A DNA stretch of 64,000 nt. Source: an uncultured Fodinibius sp. GTDB taxonomy: Bacteria; Bacteroidota; Rhodothermia; Balneolales; Balneolaceae. Numbering within the stretch: position 1 is the first letter of the stretch; each line of letters starts with the position of its first letter. Of the stretch, positions 8,478-17,578 are shown piece after piece. The stretch spans positions 434,001 through 498,000 of the forward strand of contig CAJXOG010000001.1 of the NCBI GenBank assembly GCA_913057775.1, read 5' to 3'. The notes under the pieces are model-generated. The model ran no database searches. It saw nothing but the letters and a program-made list of their open reading frames with translations, and was not told where the DNA came from. Both the position numbers and the translations under genes were made by a program.

Positions 8478-9027
8478 CAAGCTTCTTTCCTTTTTCTTAT
8501 GCTTGCTAATTATAGCGGGCATTTCCTCGTGTGGTGATCTCTCGCAGGAGGAGTCACAGCAGGTTGACAAAGCCCTAAAAGATTCACTCACCTCTTCCAC
8601 AGAAACCTGGGATGTGGATATGGAGATTATGGAAAATGGGCAAAAAAAGGTCCGGCTATGGGGATCTTATGCAGCTACTTTTTCTAACGATGACAAAAAC
8701 GAGACCCGGATTAAGGGCCCGGTTACTGTTCACGTTTTCGATTCTGTTGGAGCTGTAAAAACAAAAGTATATTCAAACAGGGCAGTATATAAACCCGAAG
8801 ATACGATTTTTGAACTGTTTGGGGATGTTCAGGTCGAAACAAGAGATAATCGCCATCTCAACTCGGAATATTTAGAATGGAACCAATCCACTAATAATAT
8901 CAGTACACCCAAATTTGTCATAATTAAAACACCTACCGACAGCATTGCGGGTACCGGTTTCGAGGGTGATACAGACTTAGTGGACTATACCATAAAAGAA
9001 CCAAAAGGACGCGTAATCGTTGATTAA
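8446..9027 (+). CDS. lptC: LPS export protein LptC-like lipoprotein
   Basis: LptC-family (DUF1239) periplasmic protein, about 193 residues, expected to bridge the LptBFG transporter and the LptA-like bridge. The N-terminus is hydrophobic (LLSFFLCLLIIAGISSC) with an I-S-S-C lipobox, so it is probably lipid-anchored, as in many Bacteroidota. The body is a beta-jellyroll with conserved G-D-V-x-V-E-T-x-D-x-x-x-L-x-S-E-x-L-x-W, typical of LptC. The start is uncertain: ATG 8446 is used, but GTG 8452 or TTG 8464 would give a more canonical signal peptide and shorten the overlap with upp. The next gene starts directly after the TAA. Confidence 0.85.
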   Translation: MQVTDILEQHNKLLSFFLCLLIIAGISSCGDLSQEESQQVDKALKDSLTSSTETWDVDMEIMENGQKKVRLWGSYAATFSNDDKNETRIKGPVTVHVFDSVGAVKTKVYSNRAVYKPEDTIFELFGDVQVETRDNRHLNSEYLEWNQSTNNISTPKFVIIKTPTDSIAGTGFEGDTDLVDYTIKEPKGRVIVD

Positions 9028-10512
9028 ATGATCTACAAAACTATCCAGATATCACCTAAAATTATTGTTCTGCTACTTTCTTTTTTAGCAGTTCAATGGG
9101 TTGGATGCAATCAGGATGTGCAAGCACAAAATCAGGTTAATATTTTAGAAGCCGATAGTATTCAGGGTGGACAGTACGAAGGCGAAAGAGTGCAAAAAAT
9201 CTTGGGGGATGTTCATCTGCAAAGCAAAAATATGGAAATGTATTGTGACAGCGCCTACCAGTTTGTCAATAAAAATGAGATCCGCGCTTTCGGTAATATT
9301 CAAATTGAAACCGAAACCGAAAAAATTTGGGCCGATACCCTAAGATACTACACCAACATTGATTTTAGTCAGTTGCGTGGACGAGTTATTATTGAAGCAG
9401 ACAGCACTACCCTCTTTGGGAACAGCGTTGATTACCGCTTTACGACCAAAGTGGCCAATTTTCTTGATGAGATCCGACTCGAAGATCAACGTGGTACATT
9501 AGTAGCAGATTCAGGATTTTACTATCGAGAACCCGATAGTGCTAAATTCTATGGAAAAGTACAGATATCCGACTCTCTTCAATATCTTGAAGGGGATTCC
9601 CTGTTCAGCAATCGAGAAACAAAGTATTACGAACTCTACGGCGATGTTTTTGGGGATGACCAAGAAAACGACTCAATGATTATGGGACAATATCTGGAAG
9701 CTGATTCTACCGGTCAGCGGTTGCTTGAGGGCAATGCATGGCTTAAGAGTTTTCAACACGATACTGCCGATACCGCCAACGCCGATACTACGCACATCAG
9801 GGCCAAAACCATACTATCAAAGGAGCAGCGCACGCCAACCGATACTACGGCTATCGTATTTGGATACGACAGCGTGCGCATCTGGTCCCCCTCTTTTGCA
9901 TCCGTATCAGACACCTCAAAATATACCGACAGCAAAGAAACGTTTGAACTTTGGTCCAACGCCAAATCATGGCATAAGCAGGTTCAACTAACGGGACCTT
10001 ATATCAGAGCTAAAATTATAAATGGCGATATTGACAGCTTAATTTCTCATCCCAGGCCCTTTTCTGTTCAGCAAGACACCAGTATTGGTCGCTTAAATCA
10101 GATTACGGGAGATACTCTTCATGCTGATTTTAAAGATGGTGCATTAAACGAAATTTACGTTTTTGGAAATTCCAAGCTGCTACGCTTTACTAAAAATGAT
10201 CAGGATGAACCTGACGGGGCTGTGGATCTATCTGCACCAAATATTCGCATCTTTTTTGAGGATGGACAGCTTGCAAGAATGAAAGCTATTGGTGCCGTAA
10301 ATGGTTCGTACCTGCCGGAAAGCGACAAGACCAAAAACCGCCGCCTTGATGGATTCAGCTGGAATCCAGACCAGCGGCCACAGCGTCCCGAAGAAAAAAT
10401 GCAGCGCCGTTTTCCGCCGATTCGAGAAGAACTCTTTTTTGAATTGCCGCGTCGATTTATCCTCCACCTCAAAGAGAATCATCCCAAAAGCAAGTGGCTG
10501 AAACAGAATTAA
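9028..10512 (+). CDS. OstA-like (LptA/LptD N-terminal-type) LPS transport protein
   Basis: 494-residue exported protein with a hydrophobic signal segment (about residues 10-27) and repeated LptA/OstA beta-strand units through about residue 400, such as G-D-V-H-L-Q-S-K-N-M-E-M-Y-C-D-S-A and L-E-G-D-S-L-F-S-N. These units build the periplasmic bridge that carries LPS to the outer membrane. It is much longer than E. coli LptA (about 185 residues), matching the OstA-like proteins of Bacteroidota. ATG 9028 directly follows the lptC stop, so the two are co-translated. The C-terminal 60 residues are Arg/Pro rich. A 15-bp hairpin follows. Confidence 0.87.
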   Translation: MIYKTIQISPKIIVLLLSFLAVQWVGCNQDVQAQNQVNILEADSIQGGQYEGERVQKILGDVHLQSKNMEMYCDSAYQFVNKNEIRAFGNIQIETETEKIWADTLRYYTNIDFSQLRGRVIIEADSTTLFGNSVDYRFTTKVANFLDEIRLEDQRGTLVADSGFYYREPDSAKFYGKVQISDSLQYLEGDSLFSNRETKYYELYGDVFGDDQENDSMIMGQYLEADSTGQRLLEGNAWLKSFQHDTADTANADTTHIRAKTILSKEQRTPTDTTAIVFGYDSVRIWSPSFASVSDTSKYTDSKETFELWSNAKSWHKQVQLTGPYIRAKIINGDIDSLISHPRPFSVQQDTSIGRLNQITGDTLHADFKDGALNEIYVFGNSKLLRFTKNDQDEPDGAVDLSAPNIRIFFEDGQLARMKAIGAVNGSYLPESDKTKNRRLDGFSWNPDQRPQRPEEKMQRRFPPIREELFFELPRRFILHLKENHPKSKWLKQN

Positions 10513-10545
10513 GATATACGGCACTTTGGAAGTGCCGTATATCTT
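10511..10545. terminator. Hairpin between convergent ostA-like and EF-G2-like genes
   Basis: Perfect 15-bp inverted repeat (10511-10525 with 10531-10545, 5-base loop) beginning at the stop codon of the plus-strand gene. There is no immediate T-run on the plus strand, but a T-rich stretch lies at 10556-10569. Probably stops both convergent transcripts. Confidence 0.7.
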
Positions 10546-10574
10546 GAAGTATCCTATTTTTTTTGTTTTATGAT

Positions 10575-12701
10575 TCAAGCCTCCTGCATATCCATCGTCT
10601 CTTCCATTACGCGCTGTTGGATATCGTGCGGTACCTGGTCATAATGCGAGAACTCCCGACTATATCGAGCACTGCCTTGCGTTATAGATTTAAGCCGTGT
10701 AGCGTAATGATCTAACTCCTCGAGCGGAACCTGGGCTTTAATTTTCTGGATAGATCCCTCCGAATCCATTCCCATAATCTGTCCACGCCGTGTGCTGATA
10801 TCACTCATTACATCTCCCATATAATTAGCCGGCACCGTAACTTCAATATTATAGACAGGTTCCATTAACTTGGGTTTTGCATCCATAAATCCCTTTTTAA
10901 AAGCCATAAGCCCCGCAGTTCGGAATGCCGCATCATTGGAATCCACGGAATGCATATCCCCATCATACACCGAAATACGCAGATCACGAACGCGGCAGTT
11001 ACTGAGTGGACCGGTTTCCATTTTCTCCATAATACCCTTTAGAATCGCCGGCATAAAACGGTTATCTATCACGCCGCCCACAATACAATTTCGAAAGATT
11101 AGCTTACCGCCCCATTCCAGATCTATTTCCTGCGTATCGCGTACCTTCAAATTGTCGTGTTCGGGCATGTTATCCGTTAGCGGTTCCATCAGCATCGACA
11201 CCACAGCGTATTGCCCTGCTCCGCCCGACTGCTTTTTATGTTTGTATTCTGTCCGAACGGATTTTGTAATCGTCTCACGATACGGGATTTTTGGCTGGAT
11301 GTATTCCAGTTCCAGACCAAACCGTGTTTTTAACGCATATTTGATCACTGCCAGATGCTCCTCTCCCTGTCCGTGAACAATGATCTGTTTCAACTCGGGG
11401 CTGTGCTCAATTTGCATTGAGGGATCTTCGCGCTGCAGCTGATGCAAAGCGTTACCCAGCTTATCTTCCTCTCCCTCATGTTTTAACTTGATAGCCGTAC
11501 GAATGACAGGCTCAGGAAAATGAATCGGCTCAATCTCTATTTCTCCGCCTTTAGGGTGCAGCGTATCATTAACACCAGTGTTCTTCAATTTTACTGCAGC
11601 TGCCAAATCTCCGGTCGGTATCTTATTAGCCTCCCCGCGTTTATTCCCATTTACCCAGTAAAGTCCGGAGAGGCGTACACCACTTCCCGTAGTGTGATTG
11701 ATAAGATCCTGCCCCGATTTTACGGTCCCTCCGTAGGATTTAAAATAGAGCATATCTCCCACATGCGATTCCGAACTATTCTTCCATATAAACATCAACG
11801 GATCGCCATCCGTATTCGGCTCAATATCTTCACCATCAACAGATTTGGGCGGATTTGCTTCAAGCGGATTCGGTGCTACATTTCCGAGAAATCCCATTAC
11901 GCGACCAGTACCCATATTACGTTTGGCACAGCAGCAGAAAAGCGGAAATATATCCCGGTTCAACAGGGATTGATGCAGTCCTTCTCGCATCTGGCTTTCC
12001 GTAAGCTCTCCCTGCTCCAAGTACAAATCCAAAAGCGTCTCATCATTTTCAGCCACCGCTTCTACCAATTCATTATGCAACAGCTCAGCCTGCGATTTAT
12101 GCGAATCCGGAATGGGCAATTTATCGGGCTTTCCGCCATCCTCCGGAAATTCGTACATCGTCATTTTCAAAACATCAATAATAGCATGAAAATCTTCGCC
12201 CTCACTGTAGGGATATTGAACCACAACTACTCCACGACCGAATCGCTCTTTAGCCATATCCACCGTCTTCTGGAAATCGGAATAATCGTTATCCGGTTTA
12301 TTTACAATAATAAGCGAAGGAATGTTATACTTCTCAGTGTATTTCCAATGCAGTTCAGTACCCACTTCCACCCCATATTCGGCATTCAACGCAAATATAG
12401 CCATGTCGGCCACTCGTAACGGTCCAACGACTTCTCCGATATAATCAGCTGTGCCTGGCGTATCGATTAGATTTATTTTACTCCCCCTCCAATCCAGATT
12501 TAAAAGGCTTGAAAACACCGATTTTTCTTTTTCGTGTTCAACTTCATGATAATCCGAAGAAGTATTTCTCTGCTCAATAGAACCACGCCTCTTTTTACTT
12601 CTGGATTCAAAAAGCATCGTTTCTGCCAGCGTGGTCTTACCCGATCCGGCATGGCCCAGAAGCACTACATTTCTAATTTTTGATGGCTTGTAAACATTCA
12701 T
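10575..12701 (-). CDS. Elongation factor G paralogue (EF-G2 type), catalytic histidine missing
   Basis: 708-residue translational GTPase with all five EF-G domains. G1 is GHAGSGKTT (16-24). The switch-I region reads EHEKEKSV where EF-G has a conserved E-R-G-I-T. G3 is D-T-P-G-T-A-D (80-86), so the catalytic His of DTPGH is Thr84. G4 is NKPD (134-137). These differences mark the EF-G2 paralogue class rather than housekeeping fusA. In Bacteroides thetaiotaomicron an EF-G2 supports translation without GTP hydrolysis and matters under carbon limitation; a similar stress role is inferred here. A strong SD (AGAGGT, 12707-12712) lies 5 bases before the ATG, and a palindrome with an embedded TATAAT lies about 50 bases upstream. 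Confidence 0.9.
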   Translation of the reverse strand: MNVYKPSKIRNVVLLGHAGSGKTTLAETMLFESRSKKRRGSIEQRNTSSDYHEVEHEKEKSVFSSLLNLDWRGSKINLIDTPGTADYIGEVVGPLRVADMAIFALNAEYGVEVGTELHWKYTEKYNIPSLIIVNKPDNDYSDFQKTVDMAKERFGRGVVVVQYPYSEGEDFHAIIDVLKMTMYEFPEDGGKPDKLPIPDSHKSQAELLHNELVEAVAENDETLLDLYLEQGELTESQMREGLHQSLLNRDIFPLFCCCAKRNMGTGRVMGFLGNVAPNPLEANPPKSVDGEDIEPNTDGDPLMFIWKNSSESHVGDMLYFKSYGGTVKSGQDLINHTTGSGVRLSGLYWVNGNKRGEANKIPTGDLAAAVKLKNTGVNDTLHPKGGEIEIEPIHFPEPVIRTAIKLKHEGEEDKLGNALHQLQREDPSMQIEHSPELKQIIVHGQGEEHLAVIKYALKTRFGLELEYIQPKIPYRETITKSVRTEYKHKKQSGGAGQYAVVSMLMEPLTDNMPEHDNLKVRDTQEIDLEWGGKLIFRNCIVGGVIDNRFMPAILKGIMEKMETGPLSNCRVRDLRISVYDGDMHSVDSNDAAFRTAGLMAFKKGFMDAKPKLMEPVYNIEVTVPANYMGDVMSDISTRRGQIMGMDSEGSIQKIKAQVPLEELDHYATRLKSITQGSARYSREFSHYDQVPHDIQQRVMEETMDMQEA

Positions 12702-12743
12702 AGGCTACCTCTGTTTTTAGATGAAGGGAAACACCAAAGCTCT

Positions 12744-12763
12744 TTGGCATTATACCATGCCAA
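12744..12763 (-). promoter_or_regulatory. Palindrome overlapping a TATAAT-like -10 upstream of the EF-G2 gene
   Basis: 7-bp perfect arms (TTGGCAT / ATGCCAA, 6-base centre). On the minus strand the palindrome contains TATAAT (12754-12749), 48 bases upstream of the EF-G2 ATG. It looks like an operator placed on a -10 element; no regulator can be named. Confidence 0.45.
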
Positions 12764-12931
12764 CGGTAATTTTTTGAAAGGCTAACTTGTAACATGGCTT
12801 TTTTAACCATTGCTCACTCCGGTGTGTTGGATTGTCTTTAGACAAGTAAGGCAAAAAAAGATTTGAACTCAATACTTTGTACGAAATTTGGTAACATTAG
12901 CTGCGAAAGAAATCTAAACTTGATCTCATTC

Positions 12932-13930
12932 ATGAAACGTATTTTACTTATCCAGACGGGCGGCACTATTGCCATGGATGCCAGCGACAATGAAAAACCT
13001 ACGCTGAATCCCGAAAAGTGGACCGAGCTGATGTACCAAGCTATTCCCGAACTTTCAGAAATTGCTGATATAAAAATGGAGCGGCTCTTTTTTGAGGACA
13101 GCTCCGATATCAACAAAAAACACTGGGCAGCATTAGCAGAATTCATCCGCAACAATTATGAAGAGTATGACGGATTTGTAATTCTACATGGCACCGATAC
13201 CATGGCTTATACGGCATCTGCGCTATCATTTTCGCTACAGGGATTGGATAAACCCATCATCCTGACCGGAAGCCAGGTACCCATGAGCAACATCCGAAGC
13301 GACGCCCGTCGCAACTTGGTTAATGCTATTGAGATGGCAACCCTGTCTCTGCCCGAAGTAGCGATCTGTTTCAACGATTTTGTGTACCGCGGCAATCGGG
13401 CGACCAAAATGAGTATCGGCGATTTTGATGCCTTTGCATCCCCCAACTATCCGCCCCTGGCAGAAATCGGACTAAATATTGAGATCCGTGATCATCTACA
13501 GGCTCCTTCAAATTCGCTGGAAGTTGCAACCAATTTTTCTGATCAGGTTTTTCTCTTGAAGATCTATCCCAATTTGAATCCTAATTTCCTGAGTCAAATT
13601 GATTTTGGTGACAATCGAGCACTCATTATTGAGGCGTTCGGGAGCGGAAACTTTCCCATCCATGGCGAACAAAGTTTGTTGCCTTTCTTCCAGAAGTGTC
13701 TTCAAGATGATATCTTATTGATAATCACTTCGCAGGCCGCCTACGATGCAGTGGAGCTCAATAATTACGAGAGCGGACGCAAAGCACTGGAGCTGGGAGC
13801 ACTTAGCGCAAAAGATATGACGACCGAAGCAACGCTCACAAAAATAATGTATCTTCTTGCCAAGCATGACGATAATAAAACAGTAGCCGAGCAGTTTAAC
13901 AGGAATTTAGTTGGAGAAATGACGGAGTAA
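12932..13930 (+). CDS. ansA: Type I L-asparaginase
   Basis: Cytoplasmic asparaginase hydrolysing Asn to Asp and ammonia, 332 residues from ATG 12932. The first catalytic Thr is in TGGTIA (9-14) and the second catalytic Thr-Asp pair in HGTDTMAYT (about residues 86-94). The TGSQVPMSNIRSDARRN segment is type I-like. There is no signal peptide, supporting the cytoplasmic type. An upstream in-frame ATG at 12863 would add 23 residues with no family counterpart and was rejected. The exonuclease gene follows after 2 bases. Confidence 0.93.
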   Translation: MKRILLIQTGGTIAMDASDNEKPTLNPEKWTELMYQAIPELSEIADIKMERLFFEDSSDINKKHWAALAEFIRNNYEEYDGFVILHGTDTMAYTASALSFSLQGLDKPIILTGSQVPMSNIRSDARRNLVNAIEMATLSLPEVAICFNDFVYRGNRATKMSIGDFDAFASPNYPPLAEIGLNIEIRDHLQAPSNSLEVATNFSDQVFLLKIYPNLNPNFLSQIDFGDNRALIIEAFGSGNFPIHGEQSLLPFFQKCLQDDILLIITSQAAYDAVELNNYESGRKALELGALSAKDMTTEATLTKIMYLLAKHDDNKTVAEQFNRNLVGEMTE

Positions 13931-13932
13931 TT

Positions 13933-14640
13933 ATGTTTTTTGTTTTTGATGTTGAAACCATCCCCGATTTTGAATTTGTACGTCAGGTTATCGACAATCC
14001 TGAGACCAATGATGATGAACTCCTGATACAAGCCAGCGAAGATTTAGCGCGCAACTCGTCGGGATTTTTACCGCCAATGTACCACAACATGATCTCTTGG
14101 GTGGGCTTGTGGATCGAAAACAATGGCATGCCCAAGCAAAAAGTGGGCTGGCACGGCACGAATGAAAAAGAGGGACTCGAAAAGCTTTTTGACGCCCTCA
14201 GCACCTACAAGGATTTTGGATTGGTACATCACAACGGACGCGGTTTTGATTTACCGCTACTCACCTATAGAGCCCTTAAGCATGGGCTACAGATGCCAAA
14301 GCGCCTGAATCACTATGATATCAAATATCGCTATAGCAACGACAATGTAGATCTGCTGGATGAATTCAGTAATTACGGGGCAAGCTCGTGGCCCAAACTT
14401 AAGCATTTGGGCTACCTTATCGATATCCCCTTTAAACAAACCGGTGAAGGAAACGAGGTGCTTAAGATGTTCCGTGAAGATAAACTGGCTGAAATTGAGC
14501 ACTATTGCTACGAGGATGTAATGGCAACCTATGTCGTTTGGCTACACCTAAAATATACAGTCGGCGATATTGACAAGGAGCTGTTCGATAATCTTAATGA
14601 GCGTGCCATGAATAAGCTCAACGAAATTCAGGACGGATAA
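13933..14640 (+). CDS. Predicted 3'-5' exonuclease, PolB-like (PF10108 type)
   Basis: 235-residue DEDD-superfamily nuclease resembling the free-standing relatives of the PolB proofreading domain. Exo I is FDVET (4-8), Exo II is HHNGRGFDLPLL (about 97-108) and Exo III is HYCYEDVMATY (about 191-201), all acidic residues present. Nearest known relatives are the DNA_pol_B_exo2 proteins, whose role in repair or RNA processing is poorly defined. It starts 2 bases after ansA, so it is co-transcribed; a functional link to asparagine breakdown is not evident. Confidence 0.8.
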   Translation: MFFVFDVETIPDFEFVRQVIDNPETNDDELLIQASEDLARNSSGFLPPMYHNMISWVGLWIENNGMPKQKVGWHGTNEKEGLEKLFDALSTYKDFGLVHHNGRGFDLPLLTYRALKHGLQMPKRLNHYDIKYRYSNDNVDLLDEFSNYGASSWPKLKHLGYLIDIPFKQTGEGNEVLKMFREDKLAEIEHYCYEDVMATYVVWLHLKYTVGDIDKELFDNLNERAMNKLNEIQDG

Positions 14641-14679
14641 TATAGGTTTTACTCTATACTCATTACTTCCAGCTCAGTA

Positions 14680-15951
14680 CTAAATCTTTGTACCATCTTC
14701 AATTACTTCCCCTTTGGGAATAATTACAATGCCATCTACAACATGGTAGTGCTCATATTCCCCGTCTTCGAGATGATCACCACCAGCTATTCGGACATCA
14801 TCACCGATTTTGACATTTTTGTCGATAATGGCGTTGCTGATAAAACAGCGCTGGCCAATACCCATGGGAGGATTATCATCCGTACTTTGTTCGATCTCTT
14901 CCTGTGACTGAAAGAAATCGTTACCCATAATAATAGAATGTTCTATCGTGGTCCCCTTGCCTATTCGTGATCGAATACCAATAACGGATCGCTCAATACG
15001 ACTGGCCTCAACCAGGCAACCTTCGGCCAATACCGAATGATCAAAGGTTGTTCCCGACAATTTAGATGCAGGGAGCATGCGAGCATGGGTGTAGATAAAG
15101 TCCTCGTTATCGTACAGGTTAAACTGAGGCAGATCATCGGTAAGGGCAAGGTTCGCTTCAAAGAATGATTTTATTGTCCCGATGTCAGTCCAGTACCCGT
15201 CAAACTCATAACTTTGTACCTGGTAGTCCTCCTTAATAGCCTCGGGAATAATCTCCTTTCCGAAATCGGTAGCATCTTCGTATTCATCAAACAGATCATT
15301 GAGAATATCTTTTTTAAAGATATAAATACCCATTGAAGCCAAATATTCCCTTCCATCCTTTTTAAACTTATCAGTGGTATCTGACTTCCATTTATCTAAC
15401 TCTTCGTAATCAGGTTTTTCAACAAAGCTTTCGATAAAGCCTTCCTTATTAGTTTTCATGATACCAAAGCCCGTAGCATCCTCCGCTACAACGGGAATAG
15501 TACCAATGGTAATATCCGCATCATTATCTTCGTGCTTTTTCATCATCTTGCGATAATCCATCTGGTAGAGCTGATCTCCGGATAAAATAAGCACATGCTC
15601 GTGACTGTGGTTTTCCATATGATGGATGGATTGCCGAACCGCATCAGCCGTACCCTGATACCAGTTTTTACTGTGCGGTGTCTGCTCGGCAGCCAGAATA
15701 TCCACGAAGCCTCTGCTGAACACATCAAAATTATAGGAGTTTTTGATATGCCGATTTAATGAGGCGGAATTAAATTGTGTAAGCACGTAAATACGACGGA
15801 CGCCAGAGTTAATACAGTTCGAAATAGGAATATCAACCAACCGATACTTACCCGCCACCGGTACCGCCGGTTTTGACCGCATCTTGGTTAATGGAAATAA
15901 TCGTGTTCCCTGTCCACCGCCTAAAATAACTGCAATTACTTTTCTACGCAT
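14680..15951 (-). CDS. glgC: Glucose-1-phosphate adenylyltransferase (ADP-glucose pyrophosphorylase)
   Basis: Makes ADP-glucose from glucose-1-phosphate and ATP, the committed step of glycogen synthesis. 423 residues, full length. N-terminal nucleotidyltransferase loop GGGQGTRLFPLT (about 11-22) with the following KMRSKPAVP, substrate-binding FVEKP (about 175-179), and a C-terminal left-handed beta-helix with hexapeptide repeats carrying allosteric regulation in this family. It follows glgA after 24 bases on the same strand. Confidence 0.95.
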   Translation of the reverse strand: MRRKVIAVILGGGQGTRLFPLTKMRSKPAVPVAGKYRLVDIPISNCINSGVRRIYVLTQFNSASLNRHIKNSYNFDVFSRGFVDILAAEQTPHSKNWYQGTADAVRQSIHHMENHSHEHVLILSGDQLYQMDYRKMMKKHEDNDADITIGTIPVVAEDATGFGIMKTNKEGFIESFVEKPDYEELDKWKSDTTDKFKKDGREYLASMGIYIFKKDILNDLFDEYEDATDFGKEIIPEAIKEDYQVQSYEFDGYWTDIGTIKSFFEANLALTDDLPQFNLYDNEDFIYTHARMLPASKLSGTTFDHSVLAEGCLVEASRIERSVIGIRSRIGKGTTIEHSIIMGNDFFQSQEEIEQSTDDNPPMGIGQRCFISNAIIDKNVKIGDDVRIAGGDHLEDGEYEHYHVVDGIVIIPKGEVIEDGTKI

Positions 15952-15975
15952 AAATATTGTTTTTCTATAAGTTTA

Positions 15976-17415
15976 TTACTCTTCAATCAGCTCGGTATAC
16001 ATTTTAATATATTCTTTGGCCGAGGCATTCCAAGAAAAATCCAAATTCATAATTCTTTTACGGATACCCGCCATTTTTCGACCATCTTTAAATAAATCTA
16101 TCGCCCTTTGTACGGCATCCTGCGCGGCATGAAAGGTAAAATCGTTGAATGTTATTCCATAACCATCATCTCTGCTGATATCCACCACGGTATCCTTCAA
16201 CCCCCCAACATTACGCACAATCGGTACAGTTCCGTAGCGCATGCAATACATTTGATTTAATCCGCAGGGTTCAATGCGCGAAGGCATAATCATAAAGTCG
16301 CTGCCGGCATAAATCTGATGCGCCAGCGGCTCATTATAATCCAACGTAGCATCGAAATAACCGATAAAACGATTACTCATAGACTCAAACTGATGGTGTA
16401 GCTCGCGATCACCGGTGCCCAAAATTATAAAGTTAACTGACTGTTCGGACTCCAAATATGAACGAAATAGATCAGGCAACAGATCCGCTCCCTTTTCATA
16501 TACCAGCCGACCAATAAATGATATAGTCGGATACTGGGGGTCCAGACCGAACTTTTCGCAAAGTACCTTCTTGTTTTGTCGCTTTCCGTCAGCAGTCTTG
16601 CGCTTATTATAAGAATGGGCAATCATCGGGTCGTTATCAGGATCCCAGACATTGTTATCAATACCGTTGATAATACCGCGTGACTTCTGCTGCTCATCTT
16701 GAAACAGCCATTCTAAACCGTTGCTATTGTATGACAACTCTTTCATATATGATTCAGAAACTGTGGTAATCTGCCAACAAGTTTTAAGTCCCGCTGCAAG
16801 ACAGTTTAATTTACCATCCCAATCGAGCAGACCAAAATTGCGCTCATCAAAGTTCGGCAATAAATGGGCTTTCCCACGATCGTACGCACCGTGATACTCC
16901 GCATTATGGACTGTAAGTACTGTGGGAATATGTTTTAAATCATTATAACGATAACACTCGGTGAGCATAAAGGGCACCAGCCCGGTATGATGATCATGGC
17001 AGTGCAGCAGATCCGGCTTATCTTTCATCCCGCTAAACCAGTCCAACACAGCGATTTGAAAACTGGCAAAACGCTCAAAATCATCCCAATAGCTGTTGCC
17101 CGTATCAGCATCGGTATAAATGCCGGGACGATCGAAGCGGCCGGGAATATCTACCACATATAGCGGAAATCCGAGCGTATCTTCCGTTTCTCGCTCGATC
17201 GAGAAATCGAACTGCCAATCTCCCAGCGGTGCACTGCCTTTCAACACGATCTCAAACGTGTGATTGTCTATCCATTCATTGGCATATTTAGGCATCACGA
17301 CCGACGCTTCGGCTACTTCTTTATTGAGATATTTTGGCAGCGCCCCGACCACATCGGCCAACCCGCCTACTTTTGCAACGGGATAACATTCGGCACTTAG
17401 ATGAAATACTTTCAT
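15976..17415 (-). CDS. glgA: Glycogen (starch) synthase
   Basis: Transfers glucose from ADP-glucose to glycogen; GT5 family, 479 residues, normal length. The ADP-binding KVGGLADV motif is at 15-22, an internal HNAEYHG segment at about 168-174 matches GT5, and the C-terminal E-P-C-G-L-x-Q motif is at about 384-390. First gene of the glgA-glgC operon; about 160 bases separate it from the divergent ABC gene at 17579. No branching enzyme or phosphorylase gene is in the window. Confidence 0.95.
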   Translation of the reverse strand: MKVFHLSAECYPVAKVGGLADVVGALPKYLNKEVAEASVVMPKYANEWIDNHTFEIVLKGSAPLGDWQFDFSIERETEDTLGFPLYVVDIPGRFDRPGIYTDADTGNSYWDDFERFASFQIAVLDWFSGMKDKPDLLHCHDHHTGLVPFMLTECYRYNDLKHIPTVLTVHNAEYHGAYDRGKAHLLPNFDERNFGLLDWDGKLNCLAAGLKTCWQITTVSESYMKELSYNSNGLEWLFQDEQQKSRGIINGIDNNVWDPDNDPMIAHSYNKRKTADGKRQNKKVLCEKFGLDPQYPTISFIGRLVYEKGADLLPDLFRSYLESEQSVNFIILGTGDRELHHQFESMSNRFIGYFDATLDYNEPLAHQIYAGSDFMIMPSRIEPCGLNQMYCMRYGTVPIVRNVGGLKDTVVDISRDDGYGITFNDFTFHAAQDAVQRAIDLFKDGRKMAGIRKRIMNLDFSWNASAKEYIKMYTELIEE

Positions 17416-17578
17416 TTTTGAAATAGAGTTAGAAATAAGCTGTAAAACTCTTTGCAGAACAATATTTTACCGCAGTAATATTATGTTGAAATAATCAAAA
17501 CTTTATGCTTCAATCAAAATCTTTCTTTATCTAAAACTTTATCCTACTTTCAGTGAAAAATAATTATCTATCACGCAT

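Noticed and set aside
11520-12419. 299-codon open frame on the plus strand
   Set aside because: It lies wholly antisense to the well-conserved EF-G2 gene and its product has no protein-like domain.
12832-12845. 6-bp palindrome TTGTCT..AGACAA upstream of ansA
   Set aside because: Short enough to be chance and not linked to promoter elements.
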